A DNA stretch of 58,854 bases from Alicyclobacillus sp. SP_1. GTDB taxonomy: Bacteria; Bacillota; Bacilli; Alicyclobacillales; Alicyclobacillaceae. Below the pieces are notes generated by a model that saw only the letters and a program-made list of their open reading frames with translations, ran no database searches and was not told the origin of the DNA. Position numbers and translations under genes: made by a program. Positions 9,690 through 15,901 of the stretch are shown piece after piece; position 1 is the first letter of the stretch, and the number at the start of each line of letters is the position of its first letter. The stretch covers positions 1-58,854 of the forward strand of contig NZ_JAMCCX010000019.1 in NCBI RefSeq assembly GCF_024706985.1. Reading direction: 5' to 3'.

Positions 9690-9837
9690 CGGCCCCACCT
9701 CCTTCCCGCAACACGTGCGGGCAGGAGATGTCCCAAGTTCTTCGGTGCTTATCCCCAGTCTAGCACAACTACGTCGTCCTCCAAGAGAGAGCTTGGCGGT
9801 TCCCACGAAACCAACACGATGGATATTCGCTACCGTC

Positions 9838-10400
9838 CTAGAACGCCTTTTCTATAAAATACCCCTCCCGCTTGACCAACGAGGACGGATGTTCCCCCGA
9901 AGCGATGCCGAAGTCCTGTACCCGTTTCTTTTTGCAGAACTGGAGAAGTGAGGCATCCCGGTGAAGGTCTACGTCTAAGTGCCGTGTGGTATGGTGACCA
10001 TCCAAAATAATTCGTTTTAAGTCGGGCTTGTGGTCTTGTGAATATTCCCTCGTCCTAGGAGGATGAACGCCTTCCTCGTCGTCCCGTCCGCCTAGAGCAT
10101 TCGAGTAACGGTCGTAGAACGACATGCGTGCGCTGTGTATTCGAAGCGACTGAAGGCCACAGACGCAAAATCCAACGCAGAGAGCGCAAGGCGGTGCTTA
10201 ATCGACCGTCAGGTGCTTAATCGACCGTCAACGCCAAGCTCGTAAATCACATCCACGGCGGGAGCAAGCGCGGCATCGACGAGTTCATCGACTTTATCCA
10301 CCCAACCAAGTTCAATAATCATCCAAGACCAGATGGGACCAAAGCCGAGTTTCTGAGTGCTAAGTTTAGAGAGCTTGGAGCAATCCGGAGTAAAGAATGT
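9838..10400 (-). pseudogene. Transposase remnant (IS1634/IS4-like)
   Basis: The minus strand contains REYSQDHKPDLKRIILDG, close to the YxxSKDxRPDLKQ motif of IS1634-type DDE transposases. Upstream on the same strand (about 10230-10320) lies IELGWVDKVDELVDAALAP, which resembles the N-terminal region of such enzymes. The frames do not connect and large parts are missing, so the element is dead. A 19-bp tandem duplication lies inside it. Confidence 0.5.
10193..10230. repeat. Perfect 19-bp tandem duplication
   Basis: GGTGCTTAATCGACCGTCA occurs twice head to tail at 10193-10211 and 10212-10230, inside the transposase remnant. It looks like a replication-slippage scar in unconstrained DNA. Confidence 0.9.
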
Positions 10401-10482
10401 TGGTCTGAACCTTTCGACACGAGACCCTCAATCCTGCGCCACAAACCACGCTACAGCGTCATTTGTACCCATATATCACCAT

Positions 10483-11004
10483 TCAACCCTCATTTTCGTC
10501 CATTCGCTGCTTTAATTCTTCAATTTGATGAATATGTCTCAGCTCATGAAGAGGAATGGATTCCATCCACTGCCCTGTACTCAACGGACCAAAAACCGGG
10601 TGAGGATATGGTGGAGAAGTTACCGACAACAGAGAGGTATCCGTAATCCCTGTAAGAACGGTAACCGTTCGATGACGCCTTTCATTGAGTAAAGAAATGA
10701 GGCTGTCGTAGGTCCACATCCGGTTAGCAGGCTCGAGACCACTAGGAGCCTGTACTTTTGTAGAACGGTCAGGAATTAATTGCTGTAGGGGAAGATCCCG
10801 CTGTTTAAATTCGGGAGACTGAGCCAAGCTCAAAGACAATAGTGGCAGAACCGAATCCTCCACTTTACAGATGTGTTCCACAACCTGTGCGATACTCCAA
10901 GATGAATCATCTGCTTTCCAATTCAACTGTTGTTCACTTAATCCTTGAATCTCGCGCAGTAGCTTTTCTCTAATACTTTCATATTGGCTCAATGTCTGTA
11001 GCAC
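10483..11004 (-). CDS. DinB-family metal-binding protein
   Basis: This 173-residue protein is of the DinB/YfiT four-helix fold. The start is probably the GTG at 11004, because AAGGTGG lies six bases upstream; an ATG at 11022 is the alternative. Features are WSIAQVVEHICKVEDSVLPL in the first helices and HELRHIHQIEEL near the C-terminus; the His residues form the usual metal site. Family members include bacillithiol or mycothiol S-transferases, but many have no known substrate. Confidence 0.75.
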   Translation of the reverse strand: MLQTLSQYESIREKLLREIQGLSEQQLNWKADDSSWSIAQVVEHICKVEDSVLPLLSLSLAQSPEFKQRDLPLQQLIPDRSTKVQAPSGLEPANRMWTYDSLISLLNERRHRTVTVLTGITDTSLLSVTSPPYPHPVFGPLSTGQWMESIPLHELRHIHQIEELKQRMDENEG

Positions 11005-11258
11005 ATGACATCCACCTTCCATTGCGCTCGTCAGACCCGCACTCGCACAAACATACGTACTGCAATCCATCATATCACATTCATGACATGACGTTTTTAT
11101 TTTCCACCGAGTCCTGACATCTCCCCGTTGCACCGCACCGGCGTACGCATGGAACTCGCAAAAGTGGAGATGATGACCTACAGGGAACACACCGTGAGTT
11201 CTAGTCGCCAAAATAATACACATTTCCGGCGAAGACCACAAAGATGGAGGTCATTGCT

Positions 11259-11942
11259 TTGGCATTGCCACGCTTCATCCGCTCAACACTGACAGCCATG
11301 TTCATTGCGTTCAGCACATCTTGTACAACGGCTTACGCCGAATCCGATCCCCAGGCGAGTTCTCAACAGACAGTTCCAACAGCGTTCTATCCAAACGTCC
11401 ACGCACAACCCGTGCAAACAATCTACAATACAGCCCTTCCGTCCGTCATTCGAGTAGCCATTCGAGCCTACAACAACCCATTTGGCCCTATTCTTTACGT
11501 GCAAACCGTAGGGTTCGAAGAGTACTGTGAAGACGTCTTGCCAAATGAGTGGATACCTTCATGGAACCAACAGTCGCTCGAAGCTGGCGCTGTTGCCATC
11601 AAAATGTTTGCCTGGTATTGGTCGCTGCATCCAACGACTGAAGGCGGTTGGACATATGACGTAGACAACACAACAAATTTCCAAAAATTCGTTTATCTTA
11701 GCGGCACTCCGGAGACGGACTCCGCGGTCCAATCTACATGGAATGTCACGTTTGTGCCATCTAACGGAGAAATCACGCCATTAGACTACCGGTCAGGTTA
11801 TCCCGGTGGACCAAATTGGGGCTTTGTGGGTTCTGGTATCATGTCACAATGGGGCACGCAATATTGGGCAAGTGTTGCTCAAGAGCCATTTACCAGTATT
11901 TTAAGTCTTTATTATCCAGGCTTCTCACTACAATTCATCTGA
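11259..11942 (+). CDS. Secreted SpoIID/LytB-domain protein
   Basis: A signal peptide (FIRSTLTAMFIAFST, then TAYAES) is followed by a SpoIID-like domain. Key elements are GFEEYCEDVLPNEWIPSWNQ, SLEAGAVAIKMFAWYW (the EALKAQAVAARTY motif) and near the end GSGIMSQWGTQYWA with SILSLYYPGF. SpoIID-type proteins act on peptidoglycan as lytic transglycosylases or amidase enhancers outside the membrane. A GGAGGTC at 11246-11252 favours the TTG at 11259 over the ATG at 11244, which overlaps that site. It is divergent from the DinB gene. Confidence 0.75.
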   Translation: MALPRFIRSTLTAMFIAFSTSCTTAYAESDPQASSQQTVPTAFYPNVHAQPVQTIYNTALPSVIRVAIRAYNNPFGPILYVQTVGFEEYCEDVLPNEWIPSWNQQSLEAGAVAIKMFAWYWSLHPTTEGGWTYDVDNTTNFQKFVYLSGTPETDSAVQSTWNVTFVPSNGEITPLDYRSGYPGGPNWGFVGSGIMSQWGTQYWASVAQEPFTSILSLYYPGFSLQFI

Positions 11943-12074
11943 TCCGTCGCTCGACAAACATAGGCACTGCGGCTGAGGGAACCCCATATCGACGTGAGCG
12001 TCAAATCATGTGCAGTTCGCAAAGAGGCGGTTGACCACACCGACCGCATGTTCTAAGACACACAGCGGCCCCTG

Positions 12075-12410
12075 TCACCTACAGGACTCCGAAAGTCTCT
12101 GCATGTCTTCTTCCAATTGGTCTACTAACACCTCTAAAGACTTACACAGTGCGTTTCTTTGCCGAATCCTACGAACTTGCTTTATCTCTTCAATTTGGTT
12201 GAGAAGATGTGAAATTTCCCGCAATTTTTCGGCCATTACCGATGATTGCGGGAAATTCATGCATTGGTCTCTTAAAACTTTGACGCGAATTGTGAGCTTG
12301 TCGACATTTCGAGACGACTCAACAACCAATGAAAAATAGGTGTGAATTGTCCAAAACGCGAAAAACGCAGGAACCACAACAACAGCCGTCCAGAAAATAT
12401 CCTTCTGCAT
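12075..12410 (-). CDS. Small membrane-anchored coiled-coil protein
   Basis: This 111-residue protein has one N-terminal membrane helix (FWTAVVVVPAFFAFWTIHTYF) and a long, charged, helical remainder (LREISHLLNQIEEIKQV, LEVLVDQLEEDMQRL) that looks coiled-coil. It sits 15 bases downstream of the methyltransferase gene on the same strand, so the two are probably co-transcribed. The ribosome binding site is weak and the family is unknown. Confidence 0.55.
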   Translation of the reverse strand: MQKDIFWTAVVVVPAFFAFWTIHTYFSLVVESSRNVDKLTIRVKVLRDQCMNFPQSSVMAEKLREISHLLNQIEEIKQVRRIRQRNALCKSLEVLVDQLEEDMQRLSESCR

Positions 12411-12425
12411 CTTGGTTATGTAGAC

Positions 12426-12998
12426 TCATGCCAACGAGGCAATCATGAGGTAGTGACTTGAGGTAGGAAACTCTGTTTGAAGCACCTGAAATCCATTCGA
12501 TTCTAATTGTTCTTTCATGACCTTCGAGGCAATTCTGTGATGCAATGGTGGTCCAAATTCAGAAGGCGTTTTTTCCCACTCTAACAAAAAGAGTTTTCCA
12601 TCTGCGGTCAAGACTCTACGTATTTCTTCTATTCCCTTCTCCAGTGGCTCAACCTCATGCAGTACAAGTGACGCGATGACTTTTTTCATCGACTGACCCT
12701 CAAGTGGAATATTTTCAATTTGCCCCGTTTCGTAACGAACATTGGTTAACAAATTTTCCTCAACGTTGGACTTTAGAACTTCCAACATGCGTGGTTCTAC
12801 ATCAAGTGCTACTACCTGTCCCTCGGTCCGTTTTGCGGCCGGAATAGTAAAATATCCTGTTCCCGCTCCCAAATCTAATACAGTATCCTCTGGTCCTATA
12901 CATAAATACTCGAGCAATTTTTCGGGTGGCAACATTTTGCGCCTTTCAGGACTGTCAAGATGGCTCAAATGTTCTGGATTGAATCTGCGCTCATGCAC
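12426..12998 (-). CDS. Class I SAM-dependent methyltransferase (UbiE-like)
   Basis: This 190-residue enzyme has the SAM-binding loop VLDLGAGTGYFTIPAA (about residues 40-55) and the acidic ribose-binding residue in VVALDVEPRML. A conserved LVLHEVEPLEKGIEEIRRVL segment is typical of the Methyltransf_11/UbiE group. The GTG start at 12998 follows GGGGGGATGA. The substrate is not deducible. Confidence 0.85.
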   Translation of the reverse strand: MHERRFNPEHLSHLDSPERRKMLPPEKLLEYLCIGPEDTVLDLGAGTGYFTIPAAKRTEGQVVALDVEPRMLEVLKSNVEENLLTNVRYETGQIENIPLEGQSMKKVIASLVLHEVEPLEKGIEEIRRVLTADGKLFLLEWEKTPSEFGPPLHHRIASKVMKEQLESNGFQVLQTEFPTSSHYLMIASLA

Positions 12999-13436
12999 TC
13001 GTCATCCCCCCTACAGTCTTATAATCATGACATTGAGCAAACAGTCAAATCTGCCAATTCTCATTTCGTCAAGCGCTCGTGTTGACACCAAAAGGAGCCC
13101 TTTGCTACTTTCACGCGACCACCGCTTACGCAACATGTTTATTCACTTCATACAACAAGCCCAGACATAGGCTACCGCATATAGGGAGCCTATGTCCAGT
13201 TTACCCTCTGCACAGCTTCAAAAAATTTGCTTTCCGACCATCACTAACACAACGACTGCTCCCACCAAGAGCATCAATTTTTGCGATGGTCACAGACGTT
13301 TCCAAAATCGCATGATACCGCCCCCATATCTGTAAGCTTGAAATTCCGATGCGAGGTCATTGTTGCCATCCGGCGCTCTTCAAGCGAATGTATGAGGGTG
13401 CTACCTTCTGAGCGCAAAGCAGTCAGTAAGGGTCAG
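12999..13436. other. Intergenic region with a 10-bp inverted repeat
   Basis: About 440 bases with no supported gene, between the end of a rhodanese gene and the start of the methyltransferase gene. At 13164-13196 GACATAGGCT and AGCCTATGTC form a perfect 10-bp inverted repeat with a 13-base loop. No T-run follows, so it could be an operator or the end of a lost mobile element. Confidence 0.5.
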
Positions 13437-13742
13437 CTATTCGACATCTCCATCCCAGGCCAGCATTCCCCCTGAGAGATTGTGAATTTTTTGGTATCCT
13501 GCACTGGCCAAAAATTCACACGCTTTCATACTGCGACCGCCGCTCCGACACACGATGGCAGTTTCCACATCTGGCTTGATTTCTTGGAAACGTGCGGCGA
13601 GCTCTCCCAGAGGAATCAATTTGGCACCAGGGATGTGACCTGATGAAAATTCTTCAGGTTGACGAACATCAATAATTTGAATGTTGTGTCCCTGCTTCAT
13701 TTGCACCTGCAAATCTGTCGAAACCCACTGTGGAATCTCCAT
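13437..13742 (-). CDS. Single-domain rhodanese
   Basis: This 101-residue cytoplasmic sulfurtransferase has the CH2A motif IIDVRQPEEFSSGHIPGA and the active-site loop CRSGGRS with the persulfide-carrying Cys near residue 65. It likely moves sulfane sulfur between thiols. It lies 75 bases downstream of a second, membrane-anchored rhodanese and near the CstR-type repressor, pointing to persulfide handling. Confidence 0.9.
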   Translation of the reverse strand: MEIPQWVSTDLQVQMKQGHNIQIIDVRQPEEFSSGHIPGAKLIPLGELAARFQEIKPDVETAIVCRSGGRSMKACEFLASAGYQKIHNLSGGMLAWDGDVE

Positions 13743-13817
13743 ATCAAGTTGCCCCTTTCATTCATGTGTTTCGTTATTAACCTCATTAACCGCATCGCGA
13801 GCGGTAAGTCTCGACTA

Positions 13818-14195
13818 CTATTTTCGAACGGGTCCATGCCAAGCAGACATACCACCATTCAAATTATACACGTTCAAACCTGCTTTCTTCGCTTTCTTTG
13901 CAGCCATCATGCTTCTCGTGCCGCTTCGGCAGACAAAGACTATTTCTTTATCCTTCGAAAATTCTCCGAGTTTCGATGACAAGGTCCCGAGCGGAATATT
14001 CTTGGCCTTGACAATATGTCCACCTTTAAACTCAGAAGGCTCTCGCACATCCACAATCTCCAACGCTTGACCTCCAGCCTTCATCTTTTCTTGAAGGTCC
14101 GCTCCAGTGATTTTGCGAATACCACGCCCTCCAATCTTGTTCCACACAAAGTAAACAAGCAACGCTGCAACGATGACAAGCCATAGCCACTGCAT
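13818..14195 (-). CDS. Membrane-anchored rhodanese (YqhL-like)
   Basis: This 125-residue protein has an N-terminal membrane helix (MQWLWLVIVAALLVYFVW) and a rhodanese domain with EIVDVREPSEFKGGHI and the active-site loop CRSGTRS. I chose the ATG at 14195, preceded by GGTGGAAAG; the frame is open ten codons further. It is divergent from the cstR-like gene. The domain faces the cytoplasm if the helix is a simple N-out anchor, as in YqhL-type proteins. Confidence 0.88.
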   Translation of the reverse strand: MQWLWLVIVAALLVYFVWNKIGGRGIRKITGADLQEKMKAGGQALEIVDVREPSEFKGGHIVKAKNIPLGTLSSKLGEFSKDKEIVFVCRSGTRSMMAAKKAKKAGLNVYNLNGGMSAWHGPVRK

Positions 14196-14216
14196 ACTTT
14201 CCACCACCCTTCCACA

Positions 14217-14258
14217 TTGACACATCCTCGAACAGCGCTACAATACCCTTAACGGTAT
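14217..14258 (+). promoter_or_regulatory. cstR promoter with overlapping ATACCC-N4-GGTAT operator
   Basis: TTGACA at 14217-14222 and TACAAT at 14239-14244 are spaced by 16 bases. The 16-bp element ATACCCTTAACGGTAT at 14243-14258 overlaps the -10 box. It is the same palindrome found at 15128-15143 and 23161-23176, with one mismatch. Its position would block RNA polymerase, so autorepression by the CstR-type protein encoded 30 bases downstream is the natural reading. Confidence 0.75.
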
Positions 14259-14288
14259 ATAGCGATTGACTATAAGGAGAGAGGACAT

Positions 14289-14549
14289 ATGCAATATAAT
14301 GACAAAATGATACATCGACTAAAGCGGATTGAGGGCCAGGTGCGCGGCGTGATGGCCATGATGGACAACGAACGGGACTGTAAAGATGTTGTCACCCAAT
14401 TGTCCGCCATTCGCAGCGCAGTTGACCAGACCATCGCAACGATTGTCGTCGAAAATCTCGAAATGTGCCTACGTCAAGACATACAAGGAGAGTTAGATTC
14501 CCACGAAACCGTCAAACAAGCGATGGAACTGTTGCTGAAAAGTCGTTGA
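14289..14549 (+). CDS. cstR: CstR-type persulfide-sensing repressor (CsoR/DUF156 family)
   Basis: This 86-residue all-helical repressor of the CsoR/RcnR family starts after TAAGGAGAG. Two cysteines are present: C31 in ERDCKDV and a second in ENLEMCL near residue 59. Copper-sensing CsoR carries a His in the E-H-x-x-x-C motif; here that position is Asn (ENLEMC). The Cys pair without the metal-binding His is the hallmark of CstR, which senses persulfides by forming a di- or trisulfide. Neighbouring rhodaneses and three matching operators in the window support this. Target promoters inferred: its own, the HesB-like gene and the flavoprotein operon. Confidence 0.88.
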   Translation: MQYNDKMIHRLKRIEGQVRGVMAMMDNERDCKDVVTQLSAIRSAVDQTIATIVVENLEMCLRQDIQGELDSHETVKQAMELLLKSR

Positions 14550-14588
14550 GTAAGAAAAAGTATGTCGATTTAACTCACTTGCAGTCAA

Positions 14589-14606
14589 GGGAAGCACCTG
14601 CTTCCC
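14589..14606. terminator. Short hairpin between convergent cstR and fmdB-like genes
   Basis: GGGAAGCA at 14589-14596 pairs with TGCTTCCC at 14599-14606. It sits between two convergent genes and could serve both, but the T-tracts on either side are poor. Confidence 0.5.
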
Positions 14607-14622
14607 CTTAGCATCCCCCGCC

Positions 14623-14826
14623 TCACGTAAACCGTGGACGTCCACCGACTGCATTTGCGGTCTTTCCACTCGAACCACTTCCTCCGCCATTCCAGCGTCC
14701 CAAAAAGTCCTGTTTCACGTGACTGCTCTCGCAACTTGGACATTTCACGGAGTCTCTTTCCTCAAATCGAACAAATTCAGCAAAGGATTGACCGCAAGTC
14801 GTACAGATGAAGTCAATTCTCGGCAT
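14623..14826 (-). CDS. FmdB-like zinc-ribbon protein
   Basis: This 67-residue protein has CTTCG and CPSCES knuckles (C-x2-C ... C-x2-C) in the first 35 residues and a Gly/Ser-rich tail, as in the FmdB/CxxC_CXXC_SSSS family of small regulatory zinc ribbons. Its ATG directly follows the stop codon of the HesB-like gene, so it is in the same operon. The exact role is unknown. Confidence 0.75.
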   Translation of the reverse strand: MPRIDFICTTCGQSFAEFVRFEERDSVKCPSCESSHVKQDFLGRWNGGGSGSSGKTANAVGGRPRFT

Positions 14827-15114
14827 TTAACAGCTACCTCCATGCAGAGAGCGAACTACGACACGTTCACCCATCCAAGATTTCATTGTCTCTACGCGTG
14901 CATTTTGAATGTATTTTTGGTGAATCTTCGCATAAACAAACCGAATACCCTCGACGTCTACCGTTTCATCCCCTTCGCGAATCGACTCATCCAGAGTCCA
15001 TCGAATGCTTGGTCCACCTCAACCTGCCTCTAATTTAAATCGTATAAAGCGCTTTTTACGCTTCTCAAGAGAGGTGCGCAGTTGTTCGGCGGCCGCTGAA
15101 GACACTTGAATCAC
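14827..15114 (-). CDS. HesB/IscA-like protein with an in-frame TGA, probable selenoprotein
   Basis: Starting at GTG 15114 (GGAGGTGA seven bases upstream), the minus strand reads through one TGA at 15021-15019 to TAA at 14827, giving 95 residues. The TGA falls in RFKLEAG-(TGA)-GGPSIRW, exactly where HesB/IscA-like proteins have the first metal- or cluster-binding Cys in GCGGPS or GCSGPS. The sequence after it (TLDESIREGDETVDVEGIRF, VYAKIHQKY) continues the family fold without a frame change, and a Cys lies in the C-terminal GGSC. A HesB-like selenoprotein family is known in bacteria. A SECIS-like hairpin follows the TGA. The alternative is a nonsense-mutated gene, but the rest of the frame is clean, the ribosome binding site and promoter are strong, and the downstream gene is intact. 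Confidence 0.75.
14984..15021 (-). promoter_or_regulatory. Candidate bacterial SECIS element after the TGA codon
   Basis: Twenty-five bases after the TGA, GACTC (14998-14994) and GAGTC (14988-14984) form a perfect 5-bp stem with the loop TGGAT. Three further weaker pairs can form below a G-G mismatch. Bacterial SECIS hairpins are expected inside the coding sequence with an apical loop about 16-37 bases after the TGA and a G in the first two loop positions; this one fits both. Confidence 0.6.
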
Positions 15115-15127
15115 TTGCTTCACCTCC

Positions 15128-15178
15128 ATACCCATTGGGGTATATCAGGAGTCTAACCAAACTGCGGGCCTCTGTCAA
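15128..15178 (-). promoter_or_regulatory. Promoter of the HesB-like operon with perfect CstR-type operator
   Basis: On the minus strand, TTGACA (15178-15173) and TAGACT (15155-15150) are spaced by 17 bases. ATACCCCAATGGGTAT (15143-15128) follows six bases after the -10 box. Its two 6-bp arms, ATACCC and GGGTAT, are perfect. The operator sits between promoter and ribosome binding site, suited to repression. Confidence 0.8.
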
Positions 15179-15327
15179 CCGTTCCAACTTCACGATGTTG
15201 TCCAAAGACAGATGCCCACACCACATGCCACTGACATCCTCAGCAAGATAGCTACGGAGAAAGAGAGGCGCAGGGCACAAAATGTGCACCGATTGCGCCC
15301 CTCCGTGAACATCTATCGAAAACTTCT

Positions 15328-15771
15328 TTACGAAAGCAACAGTTTTTTAATGAGCGGTATTTGCCCCCGATGATGTGCAGTGTGCGCAACCATGTAACCG
15401 AGCAACTGTCGTTTGTTGAGTTTACCAATCCCCAGAGTGACCGCTTCTTCTTCCAGTTGCACAACGGTCAATGACGAAAAGACTTGTTCTGCGTTCATCA
15501 ATGCATGGGACCAACCGTCACGAACTTCCTTTAAATCCCACGTATCAGTATGGAATGGCAGTTGTGTGTCGATAGCTTCCGGAGCACCTGACAGGATGGA
15601 GAGAAATCTTGCTTCCACGCGATTGACGTGGTCGAACACGGAAACAATATTGTTGAAATTCGGAAGAGGTTTCTTCATCCACTGCTCATCCGTTAAATCC
15701 TCCACCATGCCATCCATGGTCCTGTGAACCGCGGTTAATAATTCAAAAATATCCTGAACTTCTCGAACCAC
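15328..15771 (-). CDS. DinB-family metal-binding protein
   Basis: This 147-residue four-helix-bundle protein carries His motifs in VFDHVNRVEARFL and MVAHTAHHRGQI, the three His metal ligands of DinB/YfiT proteins. The GTG at 15771 is preferred because GGGAGG lies eight bases upstream; the GTG at 15780 overlaps that site. The family includes thiol S-transferases; no specific substrate can be given. It is unlike the DinB protein at 10483-11004 in sequence. Confidence 0.82.
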   Translation of the reverse strand: MVREVQDIFELLTAVHRTMDGMVEDLTDEQWMKKPLPNFNNIVSVFDHVNRVEARFLSILSGAPEAIDTQLPFHTDTWDLKEVRDGWSHALMNAEQVFSSLTVVQLEEEAVTLGIGKLNKRQLLGYMVAHTAHHRGQIPLIKKLLLS

Positions 15772-15901
15772 TTCATACACCTCCCGCCAGACTCAAATCG
15801 GCTGAAAATCGCAAGTATCGAGCAAAGACTGGCTTCATTATACCCGTCTCGGGAACGGAGATTCAACGCATCCAGAATGTGTGGGGCTACTTCACAAAAC
15901 G

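Noticed and set aside
13164-13196. 10-bp inverted repeat as a rho-independent terminator
   Set aside because: No T-run on either side and it lies ~240 bases after the nearest stop codon; kept only as an unexplained inverted repeat.
15065-15289. 74-codon minus-strand frame overlapping the HesB-like gene
   Set aside because: It runs through the promoter and operator of the HesB-like gene in a different frame and has no family resemblance; it is an overlap by chance.
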